Source: Flavobacterium sp. (lineage in GTDB: Bacteria > Bacteroidota > Bacteroidia > Flavobacteriales > Flavobacteriaceae). From it: 36,830 bases of DNA. A model generated the notes under the pieces. That model saw only the letters and a list, made by a program, of their open reading frames with translations, searched no databases and was not told the DNA's origin. The position numbers and the translations under genes are program-made. Below, in pieces: positions 1 to 8,811 of this stretch (the stretch's first letter is position 1; each line of letters opens with the position of its first letter). The DNA is taken from contig NZ_JAQTPQ010000005.1 in assembly GCF_028712645.1 (NCBI RefSeq), positions 1 through 36,830 on the forward strand, in the 5' to 3' direction.

Positions 1-2
1 AT

Positions 3-128
3 TCTTTTGTGGTTTCGGTAGATAGCCTCGAAAAAATGACTGGAATAGACTTCTTTCCAAAACTAGATGATAAGATTGAAAATAGTTTAGAGAAAAGTAG
101 CGATTATAAATCTTGGAGTTTTAATTAA
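3..128 (+). CDS. C-terminal end of probable DNA/RNA non-specific endonuclease (partial)
   Basis: An open frame enters from the left edge and stops with TAA at 126-128. The visible 41 residues include VSVDSLEKMTGIDFFPKL and end in KSWSFN. This resembles the C-terminal end of the NUC1-type non-specific endonucleases found in Flavobacteria, where a 'TGIDFFP' segment follows the catalytic domain. The catalytic DRGH region lies outside the window, so activity cannot be judged. The gene converges on rodA with only one base between the two stop codons, which leaves no room for a separate terminator. The family call is from memory of this C-terminal motif and could be wrong. Confidence 0.6.
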   Translation, partial: SFVVSVDSLEKMTGIDFFPKLDDKIENSLEKSSDYKSWSFN

Positions 129-129
129 T

Positions 130-1365
130 TTACCATTCATTTACCTTATTGGCATCCATTTTTATGAAAATAAAAAGTAAAATGGTAAAGCCCCAAAGCC
201 CAGAACCACCATAAGAAAAGAAAGGTAACGGCACACCAATTGTTGGGAAAACTCCTGCTACCATTGCGATATTTACAAAGAAATGAATGAATAAAATTCC
301 AGCAACGCAATAACCATAAACGCGACTAAATTTTGTTTTTTGTCTTTCGGCAAGATAAATTATTCTGAGAAACAATCCCGCAAAAAGAGCAATTACAACC
401 AATGAACCGATAAACCCCCATTCTTCACCTACGGTTGTAAAAATATAATCGGTGTGTTGTTCAGGAACAAATCCGCCTTTAGTTTGTGTTCCTTCAAGAA
501 AACCTTTTCCAAACCATCCACCAGAACCAATAGCTATTTCAGATTGGTTTGTGTTATAACCAATGCCTTTCATATCAACAGTTTTTCCTAGTAATATATT
601 AAATCGATCGCGGTGATGTTGTTTGAATACATGCGTGAAAACATAATTTACTGACAATACAAATCCAGAAATAAGAGTAAATAGAATTCCGCTCAATACA
701 ATATTTCTATCTGGAAGTCTTGATTTGAAATGAATAAAAACTATTACAAGCAATGCAGTTAGAATTACATATTGTGGTTGTAATACAAGTGTGAGCACAA
801 ATAAAAGTATAGTGATAAATCCTGTCCAAACATACCAAGAAGGTAATCCTTCGCGATATAAAACTATAATGAAAATACTGTAAATCAAGGCACTTCCAGG
901 ATCAGGTTGAGGTAAAATAAGCATTACGGGAAGAAATACGATGGCCAATGCCTGAATTTGCCTGTTGACATCTTTTAAATTTATTTGGGTGTCACTTAAA
1001 TATTTGGCTAATGCCAATGCTGTTGCAGCTTTAGCAAATTCTGAAGGTTGAAGTGTAAAACTTCCAAAACTATACCAACAACGTTGACCTGCAATGACTT
1101 TTCCAAAGGCAAATAATCCAACTAAGGATAATAAGGAAACACCAAAAATAATACTCGCATATTTTTCATAAAACTTTCCGTCAATTGAAAGTATAATGAA
1201 AATTAGCGGAATTGTTAATAAAATAAAAATCAACTGTTTTTCATAAGTATCTTCAATAGAGGATAACGAGGAGGAATAGATATTCAACCATCCCATTACT
1301 ACTAACATAATGTAGATGATGATACAAATCCAGTCGAGGTTATTCGTTATACTTTGATTTTTCAT
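130..1365 (-). CDS. rodA: Rod shape-determining protein RodA (SEDS peptidoglycan glycosyltransferase)
   Basis: This 411-residue polytopic inner-membrane protein belongs to the FtsW/RodA/SpoVE (SEDS) family, which polymerises glycan strands from lipid II during cell elongation. About ten hydrophobic segments are visible. Diagnostic motifs include LQPSEFAKAA near residue 105, PQPDPGSA near residue 152, and PEQHTDYIFTTVGEEWG near residue 300. The Asp of HTDYIF matches the essential Asp of SEDS polymerases. The C-terminus has the typical GVPLPFFSYGGSGL. It is the last gene of the purH-mreBCD-mrdA-rodA cluster and starts 17 bases after the PBP2 stop, so the polymerase and its transpeptidase partner are probably co-expressed. 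Length and motifs look intact. Confidence 0.96.
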   Translation of the reverse strand: MKNQSITNNLDWICIIIYIMLVVMGWLNIYSSSLSSIEDTYEKQLIFILLTIPLIFIILSIDGKFYEKYASIIFGVSLLSLVGLFAFGKVIAGQRCWYSFGSFTLQPSEFAKAATALALAKYLSDTQINLKDVNRQIQALAIVFLPVMLILPQPDPGSALIYSIFIIVLYREGLPSWYVWTGFITILLFVLTLVLQPQYVILTALLVIVFIHFKSRLPDRNIVLSGILFTLISGFVLSVNYVFTHVFKQHHRDRFNILLGKTVDMKGIGYNTNQSEIAIGSGGWFGKGFLEGTQTKGGFVPEQHTDYIFTTVGEEWGFIGSLVVIALFAGLFLRIIYLAERQKTKFSRVYGYCVAGILFIHFFVNIAMVAGVFPTIGVPLPFFSYGGSGLWGFTILLFIFIKMDANKVNEW

Positions 1366-1382
1366 TTGAAATGAATCGTTTT

Positions 1383-3314
1383 TTAATTTTCCTTAGTGGA
1401 ATCTATTTCTATTTTTGGAACTATTTTTTTACTTTTCAAAATAGAATCTTGCTTTCTTAATTGCATTTTTACAACATTGGATAGACCACCTAATTTTGCA
1501 TATCGATCTTGTAAACTTCTTTCAAGTGTTCTTTTTTCTAAATCAGTTCTTGTTATTTTTCCTCTAAGATATTTTTCAATCATCAAACTGGCTATTGGTC
1601 CTGCTATTGTAGCTCCGTAACCTCCATTTTCTACCAATATTGCTATAGCAATTTTAGGATTATCTTTGGGTGCAAAAGCCACAAAAATAGAGTGATCTTC
1701 TAGTTTTGTTCGTACTCCATTAATTTTTGCGAAATTCTCGGCAGTTCCTGTTTTACCACAAATATCAATGCCTTCAACTCGAAGAGCGTATGCTGTACCT
1801 AAATTATAAACATCGAATAAACCCTCAATCATTGGTTTGAAATATTGCTTGTCTATTGTCGTAACGTGCTTAGTAGTGAACTTGGCATCAATTTTTTCTC
1901 CTTTTATTTTTTTGATAATATGAGGTGTATAATAATAGCCTTCATTAGCGACAGCCGACATCATATTAGCTAATTGGATAGGAGTCATCAATACTTCTCC
2001 TTGTCCTATGGCGTTTGAAATGATAGTTTTTCCACCCCAACCCCAATCAGGATACATTTTTTTATAGGTTTTTGAAGTTGGTATTTTTCCTTTTTTACCA
2101 GTAGGTAAATCGTAGCCCATAAATTGTCCAAGTCCAAAACTTCGTATATGATCGCTCCAAACATCTACCGCGTAAGGAGCTTTATATTTTCCTATAGTTC
2201 TTAAAAAAACATTTGAAAAATAGGCGTTACAAGATTTATAAATTCCAACGTGAAGATCACGTAGTCCGCCTCCACAGTGGCATCCTTGAAATCGACCGGG
2301 AGCATAGGCAAAACCGTGATTACAAACAAAAGTGGTTTGTTCGTCAATTACTCCTTCTTGAAGACCTACAAGTCCTGTCATAATTTTAAATGGAGAACCA
2401 GGAGGATATTCTGCTAATAATCCTCTATCGTAAAGTGGTTTTGCAATAGAATCTCTATACAATAAAGTGTAATTTTTGGAGCGCTGGCGACCAACTAATA
2501 TAGACGGGTCATAAGATGGAGCAGTGACAAGTGCTAAAATTTCACCTGTTTTAGGTTCAATAGCAACAATTCCTCCTCTTTTGTTAATCATTAATTCTTC
2601 TCCGTATTTTTGAAGTTCGGAGTCAATGGTCAAATTGATGTCTTCACCTTGCACTGCAATTGTATCGTATTTTCCTTCTTTAAAGGAACCAATTTCTCTA
2701 TTGTATTTATCTTTTTGAAAATATTTTACCCCTTTGATACCTCTCAAAATTTCTTCGTAACTCTGTTCTACGCCTTGCATACCTATTAAATCACCACTAT
2801 TATAATAGGGATTTTTTGCAATTAATTTTTCGTTGACTTGAGTAATAAAGCCAAAAACATTAGCACCATAATTTACTTGATAATCCCTAAGAGAACGTTT
2901 TTGAAAATAAAAGCCTTCGAATTTTCGAATCTTTTCTTGAAAGGCAGCAAATTCACTTTTATTTAATTGAGGTAAAAATACGGATGGTAGTCTTGGGCTA
3001 TACACTTTGCATTTAGCCAATTTCTTTATGAATTCTTCTTTTGTAATATCTAATAATTGGCAAAATTCTTGGATATTTATATTTTTAACATCTCTTGGGA
3101 TAACCATTATGTCATAAGAAGGCTGATTGGCAACCAATAACTTTCCGTTTCTATCGTAAATATAACCTCTTTCGGGATAATCATATTTTATTTTAATAGC
3201 ATTATTGTCTGATTTTAATTTAAAGGAATCATCAACAATTTGCAAATAGAAAATCCTAATTACAAGCAAGGTAGTTGCAATTATGATTAATGAAGGGAGC
3301 AATGCTTTTCTCAT
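1383..3314 (-). CDS. mrdA: Penicillin-binding protein 2 (elongasome transpeptidase)
   Basis: A class B penicillin-binding protein of 643 residues, the cross-linking partner of RodA. One N-terminal membrane anchor (about residues 5-25) is followed by the dimerisation region (PERGYIYDRNGKLL) and the transpeptidase domain. The active-site motifs are all visible: SxxK as SPFK (Ser307), SxN as SCN (Ser361) and KTG as GKTGTAENF (Lys521). SPFK differs slightly from the common STFK. The C-terminal tail after about residue 595 is charged and may be cytosolic-like or disordered. The start overlaps the mreD stop in an ATGA arrangement, which implies translational coupling. The length fits the family. 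Confidence 0.95.
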   Translation of the reverse strand: MRKALLPSLIIIATTLLVIRIFYLQIVDDSFKLKSDNNAIKIKYDYPERGYIYDRNGKLLVANQPSYDIMVIPRDVKNINIQEFCQLLDITKEEFIKKLAKCKVYSPRLPSVFLPQLNKSEFAAFQEKIRKFEGFYFQKRSLRDYQVNYGANVFGFITQVNEKLIAKNPYYNSGDLIGMQGVEQSYEEILRGIKGVKYFQKDKYNREIGSFKEGKYDTIAVQGEDINLTIDSELQKYGEELMINKRGGIVAIEPKTGEILALVTAPSYDPSILVGRQRSKNYTLLYRDSIAKPLYDRGLLAEYPPGSPFKIMTGLVGLQEGVIDEQTTFVCNHGFAYAPGRFQGCHCGGGLRDLHVGIYKSCNAYFSNVFLRTIGKYKAPYAVDVWSDHIRSFGLGQFMGYDLPTGKKGKIPTSKTYKKMYPDWGWGGKTIISNAIGQGEVLMTPIQLANMMSAVANEGYYYTPHIIKKIKGEKIDAKFTTKHVTTIDKQYFKPMIEGLFDVYNLGTAYALRVEGIDICGKTGTAENFAKINGVRTKLEDHSIFVAFAPKDNPKIAIAILVENGGYGATIAGPIASLMIEKYLRGKITRTDLEKRTLERSLQDRYAKLGGLSNVVKMQLRKQDSILKSKKIVPKIEIDSTKEN

Positions 3315-3817
3315 CTTCTAGATGGCTTTATAAGATATATTATTATAACGCAGAGAATAATAGTAAATAGTGTGCTTAAAAGGGTTCGAATCAAAATATT
3401 CCAGAAAAAATTGATTTGAAATGCTTCGAAAACGAACAATACAAAATGATGAATTAAAACTGAAAATAGTATAAACGAGAATCTTTCGGGAGTTAATACA
3501 TCATTTAATTTTACGGTTTGATATTCATAACTCAGGCCAAAAGAAAACTTGAACAAATAAGGTCTGTAATAAGCCAATATTATGCACGCTGTTGTGTGAA
3601 TTCCTCCCGAGTTACTAAACATATCCATAATAAATCCTAGAAGAAAACTAGCCAAAAGCAGTCCAGTTTTGTTGCCGTTTACAGGATATAAAATGATAAA
3701 CAGCATATAAGGAAACGGACTAATGTAGCCCAAAAAATTCATATTATTAAAAATAATAATCTGGACTGACAATAACAGTATAAAACGAAAAATAGTGGTG
3801 AATAAGGTACTATTCAT
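3311..3817 (-). CDS. mreD: Rod shape-determining protein MreD
   Basis: A small hydrophobic inner-membrane protein of 168 residues with about five predicted membrane segments. It starts MNSTLFTTIFRFILLLSVQI and contains FLGYISPFPYMLFIILYP, typical of flavobacterial MreD. MreD helps tether the MreB-MreC-PBP2-RodA elongation machine in the membrane. Assignment depends partly on position, because MreD proteins diverge strongly in sequence: it lies exactly between mreC (8-base overlap) and mrdA (4-base overlap). No defect is visible. Confidence 0.9.
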   Translation of the reverse strand: MNSTLFTTIFRFILLLSVQIIIFNNMNFLGYISPFPYMLFIILYPVNGNKTGLLLASFLLGFIMDMFSNSGGIHTTACIILAYYRPYLFKFSFGLSYEYQTVKLNDVLTPERFSFILFSVLIHHFVLFVFEAFQINFFWNILIRTLLSTLFTIILCVIIIYLIKPSRR

Positions 3818-4631
3818 TTTTTCTTCTGTTTTCTAAGTTTGTAATTTCCTCCCTGTTTTTACTTTTGATGATATATACGTGACCCAAATTAGTCATATCA
3901 TTAAAAAGTTTTATGTCTAATGTATAATAATGGTTTTCTTTGTTCGTGTAACGCTTGTAAACAGTTCCTATATTAATGTTTTCTGGAAATATTAAGGATT
4001 GACCGCCAGTTACGATGGTGTCGCCTTTTCTAATGGCAGCTAATCTAGGAATATCTGTCAATTGAACAAAGCCAGTACTTTTACCATTCCAACCCAAAGA
4101 TCCAAAATGGTTTGATTTTTTTAGTTTTGCGTTTAACCGAAATTTGGTGTTTAATATGCTTATAACTGTGGAATAATTTGGCGAAGTATCGTCTATTATT
4201 CCTACAATTCCCAAACTATTGATTACACCCATATCTGGTTTTACACCTTGCAGACTTCCAGAATTCAAGGTTAAATAATTTTCATAAGAATCATAAGAAT
4301 TATGAATTACTTTAGATACTAAGATATCTGAATGTAGTCCTTTTATGCTGTCTAATTTTGGAATTGAGGTGGTGTCTTTTAGACTAAAAAGAAGACCTTT
4401 CAATTTCGCGTTTTCTTGGGCAAGTATCTCGTTTTGACTTTTTAAATTCAAATATTCACTTACATTATTTATTTTTTCATAGACACCTCCGCTCAAAAAA
4501 TTGGCTGAACTTATTATTTTGCTTCTATGATAAGAATGCGATTGAATAGTAAGAAATAATGAAATACCCAAAAGCAGCAAAAACAGCAATCTATTACTGT
4601 TTTTAAATATAAAATTAAATATTTGCTGCAT
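3810..4631 (-). CDS. mreC: Rod shape-determining protein MreC
   Basis: A 273-residue bitopic protein: short cytosolic N-terminus, one membrane helix (about residues 13-30), a coiled-coil stretch around residues 55-80 (KSQNEILAQENAKLKGLL), then the beta-rich periplasmic domain. The family signature is visible as LNSGSLQGVKPDMGVIN and GIVGIIDDTSPNYSTV. MreC links cytosolic MreB to PBP2 in the periplasm and helps activate it. It lies 62 bases after mreB and overlaps mreD by 8 bases. The tail after about residue 250 is basic and charged (KSKNREEITNLENRRKNE). Confidence 0.95.
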   Translation of the reverse strand: MQQIFNFIFKNSNRLLFLLLLGISLFLTIQSHSYHRSKIISSANFLSGGVYEKINNVSEYLNLKSQNEILAQENAKLKGLLFSLKDTTSIPKLDSIKGLHSDILVSKVIHNSYDSYENYLTLNSGSLQGVKPDMGVINSLGIVGIIDDTSPNYSTVISILNTKFRLNAKLKKSNHFGSLGWNGKSTGFVQLTDIPRLAAIRKGDTIVTGGQSLIFPENINIGTVYKRYTNKENHYYTLDIKLFNDMTNLGHVYIIKSKNREEITNLENRRKNE

Positions 4632-4693
4632 TTTTTACCTGTATAATGTATGTTGTAAAATTATAAACTGAATATCCTAAGTTGGATAAAGTT

Positions 4694-5722
4694 CTATTTA
4701 ATCAAAACACTTTTAAACTTTTGGATATTTTTAAGTGCCATACCTGTTCCTCTCACAACAGCTCTTAATGGATCTTCTGCTATGTAAACAGGTAAATCTG
4801 TTTTTTGGGAAATTCTTTTATCAAGACCTCTTAACATTGATCCACCACCAGCAAGATAAATCCCTGTGTTGTAAATATCAGCTGCTAATTCTGGAGGAGT
4901 TTGTGATAAGGTTTCCATAACAGCATCTTCAATTCTTTGAATCGATTTGTCTAATGCTTTTGCAATCTCTCTATGAGAAACCTCAACTTGTTTTGGTTTT
5001 CCAGTAAGTAAATCTCTACCTTGAACCGACATATCTTCTGGAGGGGTTTCAAGATCTTCAATTGCTGCTCCTACTTGAATTTTTATTTTCTCAGCAGTAC
5101 TTTCTCCAACAAAAAGATTATGTTGAGTACGCATATAATAAACAATATCATTGGTAAAAACGTCACCAGCAATTTTTACTGATTTGTCGCAAACAATTCC
5201 GCCCAAGGCGATAACAGCGATTTCTGTAGTTCCACCACCAATATCAACAATCATATTTCCTTTAGGTTGCATAATGTCAATACCTATACCAATTGCTGCT
5301 GCCATTGGTTCGTGTATCAAATAAACTTCTTTACCATTTACTCTTTCACAGGATTCTTTTACTGCTCTCATTTCCACTTCAGTAATTCCAGAAGGAATGC
5401 AAACAACCATTCTTAATGCTGGTGTAAACATTCTTTTTTTCAATGCCGGAATGCTTTTGATAAGCATACTGATCATTTTTTCGGAAGCATCAAAATCTGC
5501 GATTACTCCATCTTTCAAAGGTCTTATCGTTTTAATGTTTTCATGGGTTTTACCTTGCATCATATTGGCTTCTTTACCAACAGCAATTATTTTTCCCGAT
5601 ATTCTATCGCGAGCAACTATTGATGGACTGTCAATAACAACTTTATCATTGTGTATGATTAAAGTGTTTGCGGTACCAAGGTCTATCGCAATATCCTCGG
5701 TCATGAAATCAAAAAATCCCAT
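4694..5722 (-). CDS. mreB: Rod shape-determining protein MreB (bacterial actin)
   Basis: A 342-residue actin-fold ATPase that forms membrane-associated filaments guiding lateral wall synthesis. The phosphate-1 loop is visible as IAIDLGTANTLI near residue 12, phosphate 2 as MIVDIGGGTTEIAVI near residue 158, and the adenosine motif as GIYLAGGGSMLRGLD near residue 287. The N-terminal MGFFDFMTEDIAIDLG matches flavobacterial MreB and supports this start. It is the first of five shape genes, 53 bases downstream of purH. A TAGCTTTG motif on the minus strand at 5762-5769 gives it a possible promoter of its own in addition to read-through from purH. Confidence 0.97.
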   Translation of the reverse strand: MGFFDFMTEDIAIDLGTANTLIIHNDKVVIDSPSIVARDRISGKIIAVGKEANMMQGKTHENIKTIRPLKDGVIADFDASEKMISMLIKSIPALKKRMFTPALRMVVCIPSGITEVEMRAVKESCERVNGKEVYLIHEPMAAAIGIGIDIMQPKGNMIVDIGGGTTEIAVIALGGIVCDKSVKIAGDVFTNDIVYYMRTQHNLFVGESTAEKIKIQVGAAIEDLETPPEDMSVQGRDLLTGKPKQVEVSHREIAKALDKSIQRIEDAVMETLSQTPPELAADIYNTGIYLAGGGSMLRGLDKRISQKTDLPVYIAEDPLRAVVRGTGMALKNIQKFKSVLIK

Positions 5723-5761
5723 AAGTTTTAGTGGGTTTAAAAGTTATATAATTCTAACGTA

Positions 5762-5769
5762 CAAAGCTA
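5762..5769 (-). promoter_or_regulatory. Candidate -7 element for mreB
   Basis: The minus strand reads TAGCTTTG, an exact fit to the Bacteroidetes -7 consensus TAnnTTTG, about 40 bases before the mreB start and just inside the gap after the purH stop codon. No TTTG or TTG was seen at the -33 distance, so this is a half-site only. If active it would uncouple shape genes from purine synthesis. Confidence 0.4.
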
Positions 5770-5775
5770 AACAAA

Positions 5776-7302
5776 TTAATGTTTGAAATGACGTGTTCCT
5801 GTAAATACCATTGCAACTTTATTTTCGTTGCAATAATCAATGCTTAATTGGTCTTTTATTGATCCTCCAGGTTGAATAACAGCAGTTATACCAGCGTTTT
5901 TTGCAATTTCCACACAATCCGGGAAAGGGAAAAATGCATCACTTGCCATTGAAGCACCTTTTAAACTGAATCCAAATGTACGTGCTTTTTCAATAGCTTG
6001 CAATAAGGCATCCACTCTTGAGGTTTGTCCCGTTCCTGATGAAATTAAAGTTCCGTTTTTTGCAAATACAATAGTGTTCGATTTCGTGTTTTTACAAACT
6101 TTAGAAGCAAAAATCAAATCTTTTATTTCTTGTTCTGAAGGAGTTGTTACTGTAACGGTTTTTAAGTCCGCTTTAGTATCAGTGATGTTATTTCTTTCTT
6201 GAACTAAAATTCCGTTCAAGCAAGTTCTAACTTGTTTTTGAGGCAATTCAACTTCATTTTGAATTAAAATTATTCTGTTTTTCTTTTCTTGAAGGATAGT
6301 AAGTGCTGCTTCGTCATAACTGGGTGCAATCACTACTTCACAAAATAACTTGTTAATTTCATTTGCTGTAGCTACATCTATTTTTGTGTTGGCAATCAAA
6401 ACGCCACCAAAAGCCGAGGTTGGATCGCAAGCCAATGCTACATTGTAAGCTTCACTAATAGTTTCTCTAGTGGCTAACCCACAAGCATTATTGTGTTTTA
6501 AGATGGCAAATGTTGGTCCGTCATTTTTAAATTCGTTAATCAAATTTACCGCTGCATCTACGTCTAATAAATTATTATAGGATAATTCTTTTCCGTGAAC
6601 TTTATTGAACATTGCATCGAAATCACCAAAGAAAAATCCTTTTTGATGTGGATTTTCTCCATATCTCAAAACTTGTCCGTCAGCAATACTGGTTTTAAAA
6701 ATAGTTTCGTCAGTATTAAAATAGTTAAAAATTGCTGTGTCATAATGAGAAGAAACGTGGAATGCTTTAGTAGCAAATAATTTTCTGTCTTCTAAAGTTG
6801 TTGCGCCGTTTTGATTGCTAATCAAATCTAAAAGCAAACTATATTCAGCTACCGAAGGAATAATTACGGTATCCTTGAAATTTTTGGCGGCAGCACGAAT
6901 TAACGAAATGCCACCTATGTCAATTTTTTCGATAATGTCGCTTTCACTTGCGCCAGAAGCAACAGTTTTTTCAAAAGGATATAAGTCAACAATCACTAGA
7001 TCAATTTGAGGAATATCATATTCCTTCATTTGTTGCACATCAGTTTCATTGTCTTGACGATTTAAGATTCCTCCAAAAACTTTTGGATGCAAGGTTTTTA
7101 CTCTTCCGCCAAGGATGGATGGATACGAAGTTACGTCTTCAACAGGAATGACAGGAATGCCAAGGTTTTTTATGAATTCTTCAGTACCACCAGTAGAATA
7201 AAAAATTACGTTTTGCTCGTGTAATTTCTTGATAATTGGCTCTAAACCATCTTTCGAAAAGACAGAAATTAATGCAGATTGGATTGTTTTTGTTGTGTTC
7301 AT
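5776..7302 (-). CDS. purH: Bifunctional AICAR formyltransferase / IMP cyclohydrolase PurH
   Basis: PurH catalyses the last two steps of de novo IMP synthesis in the cytosol: formyl transfer to AICAR from 10-formyl-THF, then ring closure. Starting at MNTTKTIQSALISVFSKDGL gives 508 residues, close to the E. coli enzyme. The N-terminal MGS-like cyclohydrolase domain shows STGGTEEFI and GGRVKTLHPKVFGGIL. The formyltransferase domain shows LRYGENPHQKG, LKHNNACGLA and SDAFFPFPDCVE. The frame stays open 18 codons further upstream, but that extension would begin upstream of the promoter -7 box at 7326-7333, so the ATG at 7300-7302 is preferred. It leads the mre cluster. Confidence 0.95.
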   Translation of the reverse strand: MNTTKTIQSALISVFSKDGLEPIIKKLHEQNVIFYSTGGTEEFIKNLGIPVIPVEDVTSYPSILGGRVKTLHPKVFGGILNRQDNETDVQQMKEYDIPQIDLVIVDLYPFEKTVASGASESDIIEKIDIGGISLIRAAAKNFKDTVIIPSVAEYSLLLDLISNQNGATTLEDRKLFATKAFHVSSHYDTAIFNYFNTDETIFKTSIADGQVLRYGENPHQKGFFFGDFDAMFNKVHGKELSYNNLLDVDAAVNLINEFKNDGPTFAILKHNNACGLATRETISEAYNVALACDPTSAFGGVLIANTKIDVATANEINKLFCEVVIAPSYDEAALTILQEKKNRIILIQNEVELPQKQVRTCLNGILVQERNNITDTKADLKTVTVTTPSEQEIKDLIFASKVCKNTKSNTIVFAKNGTLISSGTGQTSRVDALLQAIEKARTFGFSLKGASMASDAFFPFPDCVEIAKNAGITAVIQPGGSIKDQLSIDYCNENKVAMVFTGTRHFKH

Positions 7303-7325
7303 TATGTAGTTGTAGTTATATTTTG

Positions 7326-7357
7326 CAAAAGTAGTTTTTTTGGAGATAAAATTCAAA
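7326..7357 (-). promoter_or_regulatory. Bacteroidetes-type promoter of purH and the mre cluster
   Basis: On the minus strand TTTG (7354-7357) is followed after 20 bases by TACTTTTG (7326-7333), matching the Bacteroidetes sigma-70 pattern TTTG-N17-23-TAnnTTTG at both boxes. Transcription would start near 7320, about 18 bases before the purH ATG at 7302. This is the cleanest promoter in the window and fixes the purH start. Confidence 0.75.
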
Positions 7358-7466
7358 TGTATTTATGTAACAATATTTTAAAAAACGCTACCAATAAAGC
7401 AGTAAATTTTCATTAGGTTTTTGAAAAAAAATTATGGAATTTTACAATAATACAAATCAAAGGTTT

Positions 7467-8720
7467 ATGCTAGTTTATTTTAGGCTGTTATCAGAGAGTT
7501 TCCGTTTTGCATTGAATGCTTTGCGCAATAATAAACTGCGTACACTTTTGTCATTACTTGGTGTCACTATAGGAATTTTTTCAATTATTGCAGTGCTTGC
7601 TGCTGTTGATTCATTGGATAGAAAAATCACAAAAGATTTGAGTACTTTAGATAAAAACACCATTTATTTAATGAAAATGTCTTTTGGTCCATCGGAAATA
7701 CCGCAATGGAAGAGAGAGCAATTTCCCAATGTAAAATATGACGAATACATCTATTTGAAAGGAGCTATGACCAATACGGATCAAGTGGGTTACCAAATAT
7801 TTACCAATAGAGAGTCAATTAAATACGAATCAAATACGGTAACAAATGTAAATATTGTCCCGGTTTCTCACGAGTTTATTGATATACAAGGATTAGAATT
7901 TGAAGATGGAAGATTTTATAATGAATCTGAGGCTAATTCTGCTGCTCCAGTTACGGTTATAGGATATGAAATTGCAAAATCACTGTTTGAAGATGCTGAA
8001 CCTATTGGCAAAAAGGTGCGTTTATATGGTCAACGGTTTACGGTTATTGGGGTTTTGAAAAAGAAGGGTAGTGGGTTATCTTTTGGGAATAACAATGACA
8101 CTTCAGCTTTCATTCCTGTAAATTTTGCAAGACAAATTTTTGGAGATAATAATAATTCAGTGGTAAATGTAATTATATTTAAACCTCAAAGCGGAGTGGA
8201 TATGGGAGCTTATAAAGCTGAAATTTCCCAAAAACTGAGAAATTTTAGAGGATTGAAAGCAGGCGAAATAGATAATTTCTTTATTAATGTTTTTTCAGGA
8301 CTTACTGATATGATAGATGGAATTATTTCCCAAATGAACATTGTAGGCTGGATTATTAGTGGTTTTTCATTGCTTGTTGGCGGTTTTGGAATTGCTAATA
8401 TTATGTTTGTCTCAGTGAAAGAAAGGACAAATTTGATAGGAATTCAAAAATCGCTTGGAGCTAAAAACAAATTTATATTATTTCAATTCTTGTTTGAAGC
8501 GATTATTCTCTCAGTAATTGGCGGAATTGTTGGATTGTTAATGGTTTGGATTATTGCAATGGTTTTAACCAAAGCCTTGGATTTTGAATTTGTTCTGGGA
8601 ATGGGCAACATTCTTTTAGGAACTGGATTGGCTGCTGTAATTGGTTTGATTTCAGGAATTCTTCCTGCTATCTCAGCTTCAAAATTAGATCCTGTGGAAG
8701 CGATTAGAACGGGAATGTAA
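7467..8720 (+). CDS. ABC transporter permease, MacB/FtsX type
   Basis: Membrane subunit of a MacB/LolC-like ABC exporter. From MLVYFRLLSESFRFALNAL it is 417 residues: an N-terminal helix (RTLLSLLGVTIGIFSIIAVL), a large periplasmic MacB_PCD domain (about residues 50-260), then three C-terminal helices of the FtsX domain, with NIMFVSVKERTNLIGIQKSL and PAISASKLDPVEAIRTGM. These proteins couple ATP hydrolysis to extracytoplasmic work rather than classical transport. No ATPase gene is adjacent, so the partner is encoded elsewhere. The frame is open from an earlier ATG at 7434 that would add 11 polar residues; the later start matches related proteins better as I recall them. The substrate is unknown. 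Confidence 0.88.
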   Translation: MLVYFRLLSESFRFALNALRNNKLRTLLSLLGVTIGIFSIIAVLAAVDSLDRKITKDLSTLDKNTIYLMKMSFGPSEIPQWKREQFPNVKYDEYIYLKGAMTNTDQVGYQIFTNRESIKYESNTVTNVNIVPVSHEFIDIQGLEFEDGRFYNESEANSAAPVTVIGYEIAKSLFEDAEPIGKKVRLYGQRFTVIGVLKKKGSGLSFGNNNDTSAFIPVNFARQIFGDNNNSVVNVIIFKPQSGVDMGAYKAEISQKLRNFRGLKAGEIDNFFINVFSGLTDMIDGIISQMNIVGWIISGFSLLVGGFGIANIMFVSVKERTNLIGIQKSLGAKNKFILFQFLFEAIILSVIGGIVGLLMVWIIAMVLTKALDFEFVLGMGNILLGTGLAAVIGLISGILPAISASKLDPVEAIRTGM

Positions 8721-8739
8721 TTCCCGATTTCTCGGGAAT
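8720..8739. repeat. REP-like palindrome at the permease stop codon
   Basis: ATTCCCGA, four bases, TCGGGAAT: a perfect 8-bp inverted repeat beginning on the last base of the permease stop codon. It is GC-richer than its surroundings and is not followed by a T-run, so it is probably not the terminator; that role fits the hairpin at 8760-8796. It looks like a dispersed short palindromic repeat. Confidence 0.6.
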
Positions 8740-8759
8740 GACAGTTGTCTTACTAGATA

Positions 8760-8796
8760 AAAAAGGCTCAAAATTGTATTAATTTTGAGCCTTTTT
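8760..8796. terminator. Bidirectional rho-independent terminator between the permease gene and accD
   Basis: A perfect inverted repeat, GGCTCAAAATT (8765-8775) and AATTTTGAGCC (8781-8791), has a 5-base loop, flanking A-run on the left and T-run on the right. The stem extends to 16 bp if the A/T tracts pair. The two genes converge, and the symmetry allows it to end transcripts from both. Confidence 0.9.
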
Positions 8797-8811
8797 ATTT
8801 AAAATTGTAAT

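Noticed and set aside
7303-7356. N-terminal extension of PurH by 18 residues
   Set aside because: The extension starts upstream of the promoter -7 box at 7326-7333 and is not part of the conserved protein.
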